A stretch of 64,000 bases of DNA, taken from Pseudomonas sp. FP198 (lineage in GTDB: Bacteria; Pseudomonadota; Gammaproteobacteria; Pseudomonadales; Pseudomonadaceae). Position numbers and translations under genes: made by a program. Shown one piece after another: positions 25,170 through 34,020 of the stretch. Location of the stretch: assembly GCF_030687895.1 (NCBI RefSeq), contig NZ_CP117452.1, forward strand, positions 1,567,501 through 1,631,500. Direction: 5' to 3'. The notes below the pieces were generated by a model. The model worked only from the letters and a program-made list of their open reading frames with translations, had not been told where the DNA came from and searched no databases. Numbering within the stretch: the first letter of the stretch is position 1; each line of letters starts with the position of its first letter.

Positions 25170-25972
25170 TTGAGCAACTCCTGGCAATAGGGTTTGTCAT
25201 GGGCGACCCCGAGCAGCTGGCAAATGGTGCCGCACAGTTCGGTTTGCCGAGGGGCCGCGTTGGCGTCAAGGCTGAAGCCATCGCCGAGGACAAACAGCGG
25301 CACTTCCCGTTCTTCCGGTAGCAGGCCGTTGTGGGAGCGGTCGTTGTTCATGCCATGGTCGGAAGTCACCAGCACCTGATAACCGGCGTCGAGCCAGGCT
25401 TGCAGATAAACCGCCAGGTTGATGTCCGCCGAGCGGGCGCTGTTGCGGTACTGCGGGGTGTCGAGGCCGTGCTTGTGGCCGGCATCGTCGATGTTCATCG
25501 GGTGCACCAGCAGGAAATTCGGCAAGTAGCGCTGGCGCAGGTGTTCGGCGTCGGCGAACAGATGGGAATCGGGGTAGTGGTCATTCCAGTAGAAATGTCC
25601 GTATTGAATCGGCAGGTCGGGGTTTTCGGTATGGCGATCACGACCGGCAATGAAGGGTGACACGTTGTACAGCTCGCTGACCCAGTGATAGGCCGCGGCC
25701 GCCGTACTCAGGCCGGCGTCGGTGGCGTAATGGAAAATGCTGCGCTGGTTCGACAGGCGCGAGACATTGTTGTGCACGATCCCGCTGTCGATGGGCACGA
25801 CGCCGGTGAGGATGCATTCGTAGAGTGGGCGGGACAGGGCGGGCAGTTCACATTCCAGTGTGTAGAGCGCCGCGCGTCCTGCGCCGACATACGCCTGCAA
25901 ATGCCCCATGGCATGCCGGGCGACTTCATAGTTGAGGCCGTCGAGCACCACCAGGATGACGTTGTGCTTCAT
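25166..25972 (-). CDS. Alkaline phosphatase-superfamily phosphodiesterase/nucleotide pyrophosphatase-like hydrolase
   Basis: 268 residues, no signal peptide, so cytoplasmic. Type I phosphodiesterase fold with a full set of candidate metal and catalytic residues: VVLDGLNYE (metal Asp), LSRPLYECILTG (nucleophile Ser in the Thr/Ser position), HPMNIDDAGHKHG (Asp and His), TSDHGMN (Asp-His) and SHNGLLPEEREVPLFVLG (last His). This pattern recalls phosphonoacetate hydrolase and NPP enzymes. It lies inside the ABC operon between the binding protein and the permeases, implying that the importer brings in its substrate or a precursor, perhaps an organophosphate or phosphonate. Substrate is inference. 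Confidence 0.85.
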   Translation of the reverse strand: MKHNVILVVLDGLNYEVARHAMGHLQAYVGAGRAALYTLECELPALSRPLYECILTGVVPIDSGIVHNNVSRLSNQRSIFHYATDAGLSTAAAAYHWVSELYNVSPFIAGRDRHTENPDLPIQYGHFYWNDHYPDSHLFADAEHLRQRYLPNFLLVHPMNIDDAGHKHGLDTPQYRNSARSADINLAVYLQAWLDAGYQVLVTSDHGMNNDRSHNGLLPEEREVPLFVLGDGFSLDANAAPRQTELCGTICQLLGVAHDKPYCQELLK

Positions 25973-26043
25973 GGGGACCGGGACTCCGGGCAGGTGTCGC
26001 TGAGATATCGGGTTCACAGAAGTCCATTGTGGAAGCAGGTTCT

Positions 26044-26129
26044 GTGGGAGCGAGCTTGCTCGCGATGAAGACGACACGGTTCAACTGCGGGACCGTGTCA
26101 TCGTTCATCGCGAGCAAGCTCGCTCCCAC
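26044..26129. repeat. REPIN, family A variant (AGCTTGCTCGC)
   Basis: Inverted pair with GTGGG ends outside, placed inside the ABC operon between the binding-protein stop and the hydrolase start. It could act as a transcript-processing or partial termination site. Confidence 0.9.
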
Positions 26130-26184
26130 AGGGCTTGCTCTCACAGTTGGATTTCCAGTGGATCTCCAAGCGGGAGCTAGCGCC

Positions 26185-27252
26185 TCACTTCATCTCGACG
26201 ATGACTTCTTCATTCCACTGCTGCGGCAGCGCCTTGGAGGTCTTCTCCCACGCGTCGGCATCCTTGATCGGCGTCACGCCTTTGTACTGCTCGTTCGGCA
26301 GCAGCTTGGCCTGGACTTCTTCCGGCAGTTTCAGGTGCTCGGCGCGGATCGGCCGGGCGTTGCCCTTGGCCAGGTTGATCTGGCCGGCGTCGCTGAAGAT
26401 GTATTCGCGGGTCAGCTTGGCGGCGTTCGGGTGCTTGGCGTATTTGTTGATGATGGTGGTGTAGCCGGAGATTACCGAGCCGTCGGACGGAATCAGCACG
26501 ACGTAGTCATCCGGGTTGGCCATCTTGGCCTTGTAGCTCAGGCCGTTGAAATCCCAGACCACGCCGACTTCGACTTCACCTTTTTCCATCGTGGCGATGG
26601 TCGGGTTGGCCATGGACAGGCGGCCTTGCTTGGCGATATCGGCGAACAACAACAGGGCCGGTTTAATGTTCTTCTCGTCGCCACCGTTGGCCAGGGCCGC
26701 GGCCAGCACACCGTTGGCGGCCTGGGCGGCGGTGCTCACGTCACCGATGGAAACTTTGTATTTGCCGCCCTTCAGGTCGGCCCATTTGGTCGGCACTTCG
26801 GAGCCGTGCAGCAATTTCTTGTTGACGATGAACGCAATGGTGCCGGTGTAGGCCAGGGCCCAGTTGCCATCCTTGTCCTTGGCCCAGTCCGGGATCTGCT
26901 CCCAGGTGCTTGGTTTGTAGGGCTGGACCACGCCTTGCTTGACCGCGATCGGGCCGAAGGCGGCACCGACGTCGCCGATGTCGGCGCTGGCGTTGTCCTT
27001 CTCGGCGGCGAACTTGGCGATTTCCTGGGCCGAGCTCATGTCGGTGTCGATGTGTTTCAAGCCATAAAGTCTGGCCAGGTCGTCCCAGGTGCCTTTCCAG
27101 TTTGCCCAGTCATCGGGCATGCCGACGCTGTTGACGGCGCCTTCCGCTTTCGCAGCGGCTTCCAATGTTTTCAGATCGGTATCAGCGGCCATGGCGGCGG
27201 TGCACATGGCAATGGTCGAGCCTAACAGTGATGCCAGGAAAAGCTGTTTCAT
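26185..27252 (-). CDS. ABC importer periplasmic substrate-binding protein
   Basis: 355 residues with a signal peptide ending CTAAMAAD. Family 1/6 extracellular binding protein (LEAAAKAEGAVNSVGMPDDWANW..., GVVWDFNGLSYKAKM, ARPIRAEHLKLPEEVQAKLLP). AGGAG precedes the ATG. First gene of the operon binding protein - hydrolase - two permeases - ATPase, as in PAO1 PA3250-PA3254. Divergent from a GntR regulator with 350 bp between starts; one operator-like site lies 46 bp upstream of this start. Confidence 0.9.
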   Translation of the reverse strand: MKQLFLASLLGSTIAMCTAAMAADTDLKTLEAAAKAEGAVNSVGMPDDWANWKGTWDDLARLYGLKHIDTDMSSAQEIAKFAAEKDNASADIGDVGAAFGPIAVKQGVVQPYKPSTWEQIPDWAKDKDGNWALAYTGTIAFIVNKKLLHGSEVPTKWADLKGGKYKVSIGDVSTAAQAANGVLAAALANGGDEKNIKPALLLFADIAKQGRLSMANPTIATMEKGEVEVGVVWDFNGLSYKAKMANPDDYVVLIPSDGSVISGYTTIINKYAKHPNAAKLTREYIFSDAGQINLAKGNARPIRAEHLKLPEEVQAKLLPNEQYKGVTPIKDADAWEKTSKALPQQWNEEVIVEMK

Positions 27253-27297
27253 CCGAAGCTCCTATGGGCGTTTTCAACGCTGCGATTGCGATGGTGT

Positions 27298-27309
27298 TGG
27301 TCTAGGTCA
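27298..27309. promoter_or_regulatory. Candidate HutC/PhnF-type operator, transporter side
   Basis: TGGTCTAGGTCA, 45 bp upstream of the binding-protein start. It shares TGGTCTAGnnCA with the site before the regulator gene and resembles TGGT-N4-ACCA operators of the HutC subfamily. Confidence 0.5.
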
Positions 27310-27576
27310 GCAATACCTGAGCCAATGTAGGCGCGTCCCATGACATTTTGATGTCGATGCAAGGTTCGCCAGCAATCGTCGGGCTCATGAAGCGTCGCTG
27401 CGTCATAAGCGTAGACCATGAGTAAGCGGCTGATCTGCAAGGCCTTGGCCGTTAATTTGCAAGCCGATGTGTTGACCGTTCAGCGGTTGTGTCATCTATC
27501 AGTCATGCGCAGTGCCTAGGCTTGCAGGCATGAGACGTGGATTGATGTGTGATCGAATCCTGCCCCGAAACAGTGC

Positions 27577-27588
27577 TGGTCTAGTCCA
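27577..27588. promoter_or_regulatory. Candidate HutC/PhnF-type operator, regulator side
   Basis: TGGTCTAGTCCA, 14 bp upstream of the GntR start codon, a position expected to block its transcription or elongation. Pairs with 27298-27309. Confidence 0.5.
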
Positions 27589-27602
27589 GATAGGTAACGT
27601 TG

Positions 27603-28328
27603 ATGCGCGTTGAGACAACCAAAGCGGTGACAACCATCGGGCAGGTCCTGCAGGAGCAGCTCGATCACGGCTTGCTGGCGCCTGGTAGCAAGTTGCCGGC
27701 CGAGCGCAAGCTCAGCGAACTGTTCGGCACCACCCGCATTACCGTGCGCGAGGCGCTGTTGCAGCTCGAAGCCCAGGGGCAGATCTATCGGGAAGAGCGC
27801 CGGGGCTGGTTCGTGTCGCCACCACGGCTGGCCTACAACCTGATGCAGCGCAGTCATTTCCACGCGATGGTCAGTGCCCAAGGACGCGTGCCGTCGACCC
27901 AGGTAATCTCGGCCCGCCTGCAACCCGCGTCGGCGGCGGTCTGCGCCTGGCTGCAATTGCCGGCGCTGTCCAGCGTCATCCAGATCTGCCGCACCCGGCG
28001 CATCGACGAACGCCTGGTGCTGTACGTCGAGCATTACCTGAATCCCGCGTATTTCCCGGACATCCTCGAATTTGATCTCAACCAGTCGATGACCGAGCTG
28101 TACGCTCGCCACTACGACCTGCGCTACGGCCGGGTGAAATTCGAAATTGTGCCGACATCGCTACAGCCGGAAGCCGCGGCGGCGCTGAAAGTGTCGGTCG
28201 GCAGCCCCGGCCTGCGGATTGCCCGGGTCAACTACGACCAGCATCAGCGGCTGATCGATTGCGACCTGGAGTTCTGGCGCCACGATGCGATCCATGTCGG
28301 GGTAGACGTGCCGGAACAGCCGGCCTGA
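27603..28328 (+). CDS. GntR-family regulator, HutC/PhnF subfamily (UTRA domain)
   Basis: 241 residues. N-terminal GntR winged helix (LAPGSKLPAERKLSELFGTTRITVREALLQLE) and C-terminal UTRA effector domain (QICRTRRIDERLVLYVEHYLNP...). HutC-type regulators commonly repress the divergent uptake operon and release on binding the transported ligand or a metabolite. Divergent from the ABC/AlkP operon (PAO1 PA3249-like) with a shared operator motif at both promoters, so it very likely controls both. Confidence 0.92.
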   Translation: MRVETTKAVTTIGQVLQEQLDHGLLAPGSKLPAERKLSELFGTTRITVREALLQLEAQGQIYREERRGWFVSPPRLAYNLMQRSHFHAMVSAQGRVPSTQVISARLQPASAAVCAWLQLPALSSVIQICRTRRIDERLVLYVEHYLNPAYFPDILEFDLNQSMTELYARHYDLRYGRVKFEIVPTSLQPEAAAALKVSVGSPGLRIARVNYDQHQRLIDCDLEFWRHDAIHVGVDVPEQPA

Positions 28329-28335
28329 GGCGCGT

Positions 28336-28518
28336 TCAGGAGACGTCGTTGAGCTTGGCCAGGATCCTGAACAGTACCGTGACGAGAATCAGCAACATGC
28401 CGATCCACATGGCAAACACGCCGACGTTCTTGTCGCGGAAATTGAAGCCGATGGCGAGCAGGATCATGCCGGCGATGATGGGCACCAGCATGGCGTTGAA
28501 CGAGGTCATGGAAATCAT
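28336..28518 (-). CDS. Small two-helix membrane protein
   Basis: 60 residues, two membrane helices (about 9-25 and 34-52) joined by FNFRDKNVG. AAGG eight bases before the ATG. Convergent with the GntR gene. I do not recognise a family; the same place is held by a small hypothetical gene in PAO1 (PA3248) as far as I recall. Confidence 0.7.
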   Translation of the reverse strand: MISMTSFNAMLVPIIAGMILLAIGFNFRDKNVGVFAMWIGMLLILVTVLFRILAKLNDVS

Positions 28519-28607
28519 GGCGACAGCCTTGTCGGGAGGGATAAGGTCAGTCTAGTTGGGGTTTGGCGAGGAAGGCGGTATGCACACATCCCGTGGCGGA
28601 TGCTCTT

Positions 28608-28716
28608 GTGGCGAGGGAGCTTGCTCCCGCCGGGTGGCGCAGCCGCCCCAAATCCGCGGCTGAACGCAGATTCTGCCAATGCTGCGCATTGGAGCGGGAG
28701 CAAGCTCCCTCGCCAC
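28608..28716. repeat. REP pair, family B
   Basis: Inverted family B copies between the small membrane protein promoter and the apeB stop codon. Confidence 0.9.
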
Positions 28717-28724
28717 ACAAAGGC

Positions 28725-30014
28725 TTACGGCAATTCGCGAGACGCGTAGAACGCGCTCAGCACTTTCACCAGATGCGCCAGGTCGTGGCTGCCGCAGAGC
28801 TCGCGGATCGAGTGCATGGCGAAGGTTGGCAGGCCGATGTCGACCGTGCGTACGCCCAGCTGGCTGGCGGTGATCGGGCCGATGGTCGAGCCGCAACCCA
28901 TGTCGCTGCGCACCACGAAGCTCTGCACCGGCACTTCCTCGGCCATGCACAGATGGCGGAAGAACCCGGCGGTTTCGCTGTTGGTGGCGTAGCGCTGGTT
29001 GCTGTTGACCTTGATCACTGGGCCGGCGTTGAGCTTGGGGCCGTGGTTGGCGTCGTGCTTGTCGGCATAGTTGGGATGTACGCCGTGGGCATTGTCCGCC
29101 GAAACCAGCAAGGATTTCTGAATCGTGCGTACGAACTCTTCACCTTCGGGCAACAGGCGGCGCAGGGTCTGTTCGAGCATCGGACCGTCGGCGCCACACG
29201 CCGAGGTGGAACCGACTTCTTCGTGGTCGTTGCACACCAGCACGCAGGTTTCTTCGGTGTCGGCGGTCAGCAAGGCCTGCAGGCCGGCATAACACGACAG
29301 CAGGTTGTCCAGGCGCGCACCGGTGATGAAGTCACCGTGCAAACCGATGACCGCTGCGCTTTGGGTGTCATAGAAACTCAACTCGTAGTCGAGCACCACG
29401 TCGGCGTTCAAGCCATGTTCCCGGGCCAGCTGGTCGGTGAGCACGGCACGAAAGTCGACGCGTTCGTCACCGGCGAATTGCGCGAGGATCGGCGGCAGTT
29501 CGTTCTGCGGGTTGATCGCCCAGCCCTGGTTGGCTTCACGGTTGAGGTGGATAGCCAGGTTCGGGATCGTCGCGATCGGCGTCTTGAAGTCGATCAACTG
29601 GCTCTCGACCTTACCGTCGCGGCGGAAGGTCACCCGCCCGGCCAGGGACAGGTCGCGGTCGAACCACGGCGCCAGCAGTGCACCGCCATAGACTTCCACG
29701 CCCAGTTGCCAGAACCCGTGGCGTTGCAGTTCCGGCTGCGGCTTGACCCGCAGGCAGGGGCTGTCGGTGTGCGCGCCGACCAGGCGGATGCCGTCGTGCA
29801 GCGGTGAGTTGCGGCCCAGCTTGAAGGCAATGATCGAGGAATCGTTGCGCGTGACGTAATAACGACCATTGGCCTCGGTGGCCCAGGTTTCGCGTTCATC
29901 GAGACGCTCGTAACCCGCCGCTTCCAGGCGCTGGGCAAGGCTGGCGGTGGCATGGAACGGGGTAGGGGAGGCCTTGAGGAAGTCGATCAGGCCCTGGTTC
30001 AACTGTGCATGCAT
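28725..30014 (-). CDS. apeB: M18 aspartyl aminopeptidase ApeB
   Basis: 429 residues, standard length. Zinc-ligand blocks of M18 are present: GAHTDSPCL (His/Asp), NDHEEVGS (catalytic Glu pair), [12 protein letters not shown], and [12 protein letters not shown] near the C-terminus (His). Cytoplasmic zinc enzyme removing N-terminal acidic residues from peptides. GGAG six bases before ATG 30014. Confidence 0.96.
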   Translation of the reverse strand: MHAQLNQGLIDFLKASPTPFHATASLAQRLEAAGYERLDERETWATEANGRYYVTRNDSSIIAFKLGRNSPLHDGIRLVGAHTDSPCLRVKPQPELQRHGFWQLGVEVYGGALLAPWFDRDLSLAGRVTFRRDGKVESQLIDFKTPIATIPNLAIHLNREANQGWAINPQNELPPILAQFAGDERVDFRAVLTDQLAREHGLNADVVLDYELSFYDTQSAAVIGLHGDFITGARLDNLLSCYAGLQALLTADTEETCVLVCNDHEEVGSTSACGADGPMLEQTLRRLLPEGEEFVRTIQKSLLVSADNAHGVHPNYADKHDANHGPKLNAGPVIKVNSNQRYATNSETAGFFRHLCMAEEVPVQSFVVRSDMGCGSTIGPITASQLGVRTVDIGLPTFAMHSIRELCGSHDLAHLVKVLSAFYASRELP

Positions 30015-30085
30015 AAAGAACTCCAGACAGCAATGGGCGGGAGTTTACCGTATTAGCAGCGTCGGTGAGCACTCCAGGCGGAACT

Positions 30086-30175
30086 GTGGCGAGGGAGCTT
30101 GCTCCCGCTGGACTGCGCAGCAGGCCCAAAAAAGGGGTCGCTTCGCAACCCAGCGGGAGCAAGCTCCCTCGCCAC
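30086..30175. repeat. REP pair, family B (short loop)
   Basis: Inverted family B pair with a spacer of only about 45 bp, between the apeB start and the rluA stop. Confidence 0.9.
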
Positions 30176-30192
30176 AGTGTCGGAGGTGTTTC

Positions 30193-30828
30193 TCAGAACG
30201 GTGCAGGGCACTCGAAGCGCAGGCGCTCGCCGCTTTGCGGGTGGGTGAAACTGAGCATGCTCGCGTGCAGGCACAGCCGCGGCCAGGCGGCCAGGGCTTG
30301 CGGGTGGGCATAGAGCCCGTCGCCGAGCAGCGGATGGCCAATGGAGAGCATGTGCACGCGCAATTGATGCGAGCGCCCGGTGATCGGTGTCAGTTCGACC
30401 CGACACCAGTCGCCGCAACGTTCCAGTACACGCCAGAACGTCAAGGCATGCTTGCCCTGTTCGTGATCGACCACATGGCGGGGCTTGGTCGGCGGGTCGT
30501 AGCGCAAGGGCAGGTCGATGCTGCCGCTGTCCAGCTCCGGTTGGCCCCAGCACAATGCCGTGTAGGCCTTTTCGGTTTCTCGATCATGAAATTGCCGGGA
30601 CAGTTCGCGATGAGTGTCCGGGTCGCGGGCCAGCAGGATGATGCCGGACGTTTCCCAATCCAGCCGGTGCACGATTCGCGCTTCCGGATAACCGTTTTCC
30701 TGCAGGCGGGTGATCAGGCAATCTTTGTTGTCGTCCGCCCGGCCAGGCACGGAGAGCAGCAGGGTCGGCTTGTCGACCACCAGTACGGCGGCGTCCTGGT
30801 GGATGATGCGGATGTTGGACAGGGGCAT
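30193..30828 (-). CDS. rluA: Dual-specificity rRNA/tRNA pseudouridine synthase RluA
   Basis: 211 residues, close to E. coli RluA (219). Catalytic HRLDWETSG (Asp), LLSVPGR and PITGRSHQLRVHMLSIGHPLLGD match RluA rather than RluC/RluD, and no S4 domain is present. It isomerises U746 of 23S rRNA and U32 of several tRNAs. Start MPLSNIRII at 30828. Downstream of minE on the same strand, separated by a strong hairpin. Confidence 0.9.
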   Translation of the reverse strand: MPLSNIRIIHQDAAVLVVDKPTLLLSVPGRADDNKDCLITRLQENGYPEARIVHRLDWETSGIILLARDPDTHRELSRQFHDRETEKAYTALCWGQPELDSGSIDLPLRYDPPTKPRHVVDHEQGKHALTFWRVLERCGDWCRVELTPITGRSHQLRVHMLSIGHPLLGDGLYAHPQALAAWPRLCLHASMLSFTHPQSGERLRFECPAPF

Positions 30829-30852
30829 TGAACAGTCTCGTAACAAACGCCA

Positions 30853-30914
30853 ACGGCGGCTCGAACCCTTCTCCTTGTCCCTTGTAAGGGGGGGAGAAAG
30901 GCCCGAGCCGCCGT
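30853..30914. repeat. Long imperfect hairpin between minE and rluA
   Basis: Arms 30853-30874 and 30892-30913 pair over 22 bases with a few mismatches (ACGGCGGCTCG / CGAGCCGCCGT outer, CCCTTCTCC / GGAGAAAGG inner), with a 17-base loop. There is no T tail on either strand, so it is a stable stem rather than a classic terminator. Confidence 0.75.
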
Positions 30915-30931
30915 GGCACCTGCTGGGTCGA

Positions 30932-31186
30932 TCAGCGATCCGGCAGGGTGATATTGAGTTCCAGGATCGAGCAGCTGCCCTGGCTTTCCAGCGCGACATG
31001 CACGTCATCGTTGCCGATATTGACGTACTTGCGGATCACTTCCACCAGTTCCTTCTGCAAGGCGGGCAGGTAGTCCGGGGTGCTGCGTTGGCCGCGTTCG
31101 TGCGCCACGATGATCTGTAGACGCTCTTTCGCGACCGAGGCGGTACTTGGCTTTTTGTTGGCACGAAAGAAGTCAAAAAGGTTCAT
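30932..31186 (-). CDS. minE: Cell division topological specificity factor MinE
   Basis: 84 residues, standard. MNLFDFFR membrane-targeting helix, [16 protein letters not shown]inD-activating helix and a C-terminal topological domain. The start overlaps the minD stop by one base (TAATG), so the two are translationally coupled. Confidence 0.97.
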   Translation of the reverse strand: MNLFDFFRANKKPSTASVAKERLQIIVAHERGQRSTPDYLPALQKELVEVIRKYVNIGNDDVHVALESQGSCSILELNITLPDR

Positions 31187-31998
31187 TACCTACCTCCAAA
31201 CAGGCGCTCGAAGAAACCTTTCTTCGTGACGTCGAGGAATCGATGCTCGACGGTTTTGCCCAGCAGACGATCGACCGCATCGCTGTACGCCTGGCCGGCG
31301 TCGCTCTGGTCGTCAAGGATGACCGGCACGCCGGAGTTCGAAGCCTTGAGTACCGCCTGGGATTCCGGGATCACGCCCAGCAGGGTCACCGCGAGGATTT
31401 CCTTGACGTCTTCGACGCCGAGCATTTCGCCATCGCTGACGCGTTGCGGGTTGTAGCGGGTCAGCAGCAGGTGCTCCTTGATCGGCTCCTCGCCGTTCTC
31501 GGCGCGCCGGGATTTGCTTGCCAACAGGCCGAGCATGCGATCGGAGTCGCGTACCGACGAGACTTCCGGGTTGGTCACGACGATCGCTTCGTCAGCGAAG
31601 TACATGGCCAGGTGGGCACCTTTCTCGATACCGGCCGGGGAGTCGCAGACCACGAATTCGAAGTCTTCCTTGAGTTGCATCAGGACTTTTTCCACGCCTT
31701 CCTGGGTCAGCGCGTCTTTGTCACGGGTCTGGCTGGCGGCCAGTACGTAGAGGTTCTCAAGGCGCTTGTCCTTGATCAGGGCCTGCTGCAGGTTCGCTTC
31801 GCCGTTGACCACGTTGACGAAGTCATAGACCACGCGACGCTCGCAACCCATGATCAGGTCGAGGTTACGCAGGCCGACGTCGAAGTCGACGATGACTGTT
31901 TTGTGGCCGCGCAAGGCGAGGCCGGTACCGATAGCGGCGCTGGTGGTGGTCTTACCCACACCACCCTTGCCGGATGTAACCACGAGAATCTTGGCCAA
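31186..31998 (-). CDS. minD: Septum-site ATPase MinD
   Basis: 270 residues. Deviant Walker [31 protein letters not shown], and the C-terminal amphipathic membrane-targeting helix [11 protein letters not shown]. The start is TTG: the first codon of the conserved [18 protein letters not shown] is TTG, with AGGGGTG upstream. A TTG start may hold MinD expression low. Works with MinC (inhibitor) and MinE (oscillator) to keep division at midcell. Confidence 0.97.
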   Translation of the reverse strand: MAKILVVTSGKGGVGKTTTSAAIGTGLALRGHKTVIVDFDVGLRNLDLIMGCERRVVYDFVNVVNGEANLQQALIKDKRLENLYVLAASQTRDKDALTQEGVEKVLMQLKEDFEFVVCDSPAGIEKGAHLAMYFADEAIVVTNPEVSSVRDSDRMLGLLASKSRRAENGEEPIKEHLLLTRYNPQRVSDGEMLGVEDVKEILAVTLLGVIPESQAVLKASNSGVPVILDDQSDAGQAYSDAVDRLLGKTVEHRFLDVTKKGFFERLFGGR

Positions 31999-32199
31999 GG
32001 TGTTTCACCCCTAAGGAAAAAGGACTTTGTCAGCCCCTGAAAAACATCTCTGGAAAAACTGCTGCAACTGGACAGGCTTGGCTGGAATCGGATGCGGGCG
32101 GGGTCTACCTTGGGTAAACACTGCCTGATCCTTTTTCCTACGTCATTCAAGCCGTTTTCGCTAGGTTTTAGAGATGCTTGGAAAATGCGGCAGTATCCG

Positions 32200-32934
32200 T
32201 TAAAGCCGAATGATGTTCAACACGTCGCCCGACAGGCTGACCTGGACCCCGGCACCCCATAACGGGTCGCGCCGCAAGTCCTCGGAAACCTTGTATTGCC
32301 CGGCGATAGAGACCAGTTCAGCGCTCAACTGCTGACAGAAGATCCTTGCCTTGGTGTCACCCTTGACACCGGCCAGCGCACGGCCGCGCATCGGGCCGTA
32401 TACATGGATGTTGCCATCGGCGAGAAGTTCCGCACCCGGGCTGACCGAGGACACCACGACTAGGTCGCCGCCCTGGGCGTAGATCTGCTGTCCGCCGCGT
32501 ACCGGCGAGGTGATCACACGGGTCGGCTTGATGGTCGGCTCCGGCGGTTTTTCCGGTTTTTTCGGTTCCGCCGGGCTCAGCTCCAGCACGCGTTCACGGG
32601 CGCCGGAGGGCGGCAGCACCGGAATGTCCACGGCGATGGCGGCGGCGATGTCTTCGATGCGGCTGGCGCGGATCGCCAGGGTGCGCAGCCCATGCTGGCG
32701 GCAAACGCGCATCAGCCCTGGCAAGTCGACCGAGCCCTCACCGGCCGGCAGCTTGTCCAGCGCCAGTACCAGCGGGGCATTGCTGAAAAAATTCGGCGCC
32801 TGGGCGACTTTCGCCGCGAGTTGCCGGTCAAGGCCTTCCAGGTCGTTACGGGCCAGCTCCAGCACCGTAATGGCGAGCATGCTGCCCTTCAGCTGGAACA
32901 CGGGGTCTTGGTCTAGCGGTTCGGTTTGGCTCAT
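32200..32934 (-). CDS. minC: Septum-site inhibitor MinC
   Basis: 244 residues. MinC_N (about 12-105), a Pro/Lys/Glu-rich linker ([16 protein letters not shown]), and MinC_C beta-helix ([20 protein letters not shown]...[12 protein letters not shown]) that binds MinD. ATG at 32934 gives the usual MSQTEPL-type N-terminus. A 201-bp gap separates it from minD; it holds no obvious terminator and the genes may be co-transcribed or minD may have its own promoter there. Confidence 0.96.
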   Translation of the reverse strand: MSQTEPLDQDPVFQLKGSMLAITVLELARNDLEGLDRQLAAKVAQAPNFFSNAPLVLALDKLPAGEGSVDLPGLMRVCRQHGLRTLAIRASRIEDIAAAIAVDIPVLPPSGARERVLELSPAEPKKPEKPPEPTIKPTRVITSPVRGGQQIYAQGGDLVVVSSVSPGAELLADGNIHVYGPMRGRALAGVKGDTKARIFCQQLSAELVSIAGQYKVSEDLRRDPLWGAGVQVSLSGDVLNIIRL

Positions 32935-33052
32935 GGTCGGCGTACAACGGCTTGTCACTAAAAGTGCCGAGACTTATAACGAGATCGTCCGCGAGCCGCA
33001 AGCCGGGTCGAACGATGTAGAATGCGCGGCCCAGGTATTAATGGAAGCTGTA

Positions 33053-33985
33053 ATGGATCGCCCGCGTTTTCGAGCTGCTTTTTTTCATCCGCGTTTCTGG
33101 CTGCTGTGGTGCGGCCTGGGGCTGTTGTGGCTGATCATCCAGTTGCCTTATCCGCTGCTGTTGCGGATCGGCCGCGCCTTGGGAGCATTGATGTACCGGG
33201 CGGCCGGCGACCGACGGCGCATCGCCAGTCGCAATCTCGAGCTGTGTTTCCCCGAGAAATCCGCCGCTGAGCGCAAGCGTCTGCTCAAGGAAAACTTCGC
33301 CTCCACCGGCATCGCCTTCTTCGAAATGGCCATGAGTTGGTGGTGGTCGCGTTCGCGCCTGGCGAAGCTGGCCCATGTCGAAGGCCTGGAGCACCTCAAG
33401 CAGGCCCAGCGCGACGGCAAGGGCGTGATCCTGATGGCGCTGCATTTCACCACGCTGGAAATCGGCGCTGCGCTGCTCGGCCAGCAGCACACCATCGACG
33501 GCATGTATCGCGAGCACAAGAACCCGTTGTTCGACTATATCCAGCGCCGTGGCCGCGAACGGCATAACCTCGATTCCCTGGCGGTAGAGCGTGATGACGT
33601 GCGCGGCATGCTCAAGTTGCTGCGCGCCGGCCGGGCAATCTGGTACGCACCGGACCAGGACTACGGCGCCAAGCAAAGCGTGTTCGTGCCGCTGTTCGGC
33701 ATCCAGGCGGCCACGGTCACCGCTACCAGCAAGTTCGCGCGCCTGGGCAAGGCACTGGTCGTGCCGTTCGTTCAGGAGCGCCTGGCCGATGGCAGCGGCT
33801 ATCGTCTGGTGATCCAGGCGCCGCTGGAAGATTTTCCCGGCGAGACCGAAGAGGTTGATTGCCTGCGCATCAACCAGTGGGTCGAGCGCTCGGTAAGCCA
33901 GTGTCCCGAGCAATACCTCTGGGCCCACCGGCGCTTCAAGACCCGGCCGCCCGGCGAGCCGAAGCTGTACGATAAACGCGGTTGA
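33053..33985 (+). CDS. htrB: Lipid A late acyltransferase (LpxL/HtrB family)
   Basis: 310 residues. N-terminal membrane helix WLLWCGLGLLWLIIQLPYPLL, catalytic HX4E in HFTTLEIG, YREHKNPLFD, and YAPDQDYGAKQSVFVPLFG: all typical of LpxL/LpxM enzymes. Adds a secondary acyl chain to lipid A at the inner membrane. By position next to minC it corresponds to PAO1 PA3242 (HtrB2). Start MDRPRF has GGAAG five bases upstream; an alternative ATG lies four codons earlier. Confidence 0.92.
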   Translation: MDRPRFRAAFFHPRFWLLWCGLGLLWLIIQLPYPLLLRIGRALGALMYRAAGDRRRIASRNLELCFPEKSAAERKRLLKENFASTGIAFFEMAMSWWWSRSRLAKLAHVEGLEHLKQAQRDGKGVILMALHFTTLEIGAALLGQQHTIDGMYREHKNPLFDYIQRRGRERHNLDSLAVERDDVRGMLKLLRAGRAIWYAPDQDYGAKQSVFVPLFGIQAATVTATSKFARLGKALVVPFVQERLADGSGYRLVIQAPLEDFPGETEEVDCLRINQWVERSVSQCPEQYLWAHRRFKTRPPGEPKLYDKRG

Positions 33986-34020
33986 TCATATAGCCCTATG
34001 ACTGAACACGGAGTATCGCG

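Noticed and set aside
30853..30914. Rho-independent terminator of minCDE
   Set aside because: The stem is strong but there is no T run on the minus strand after it.
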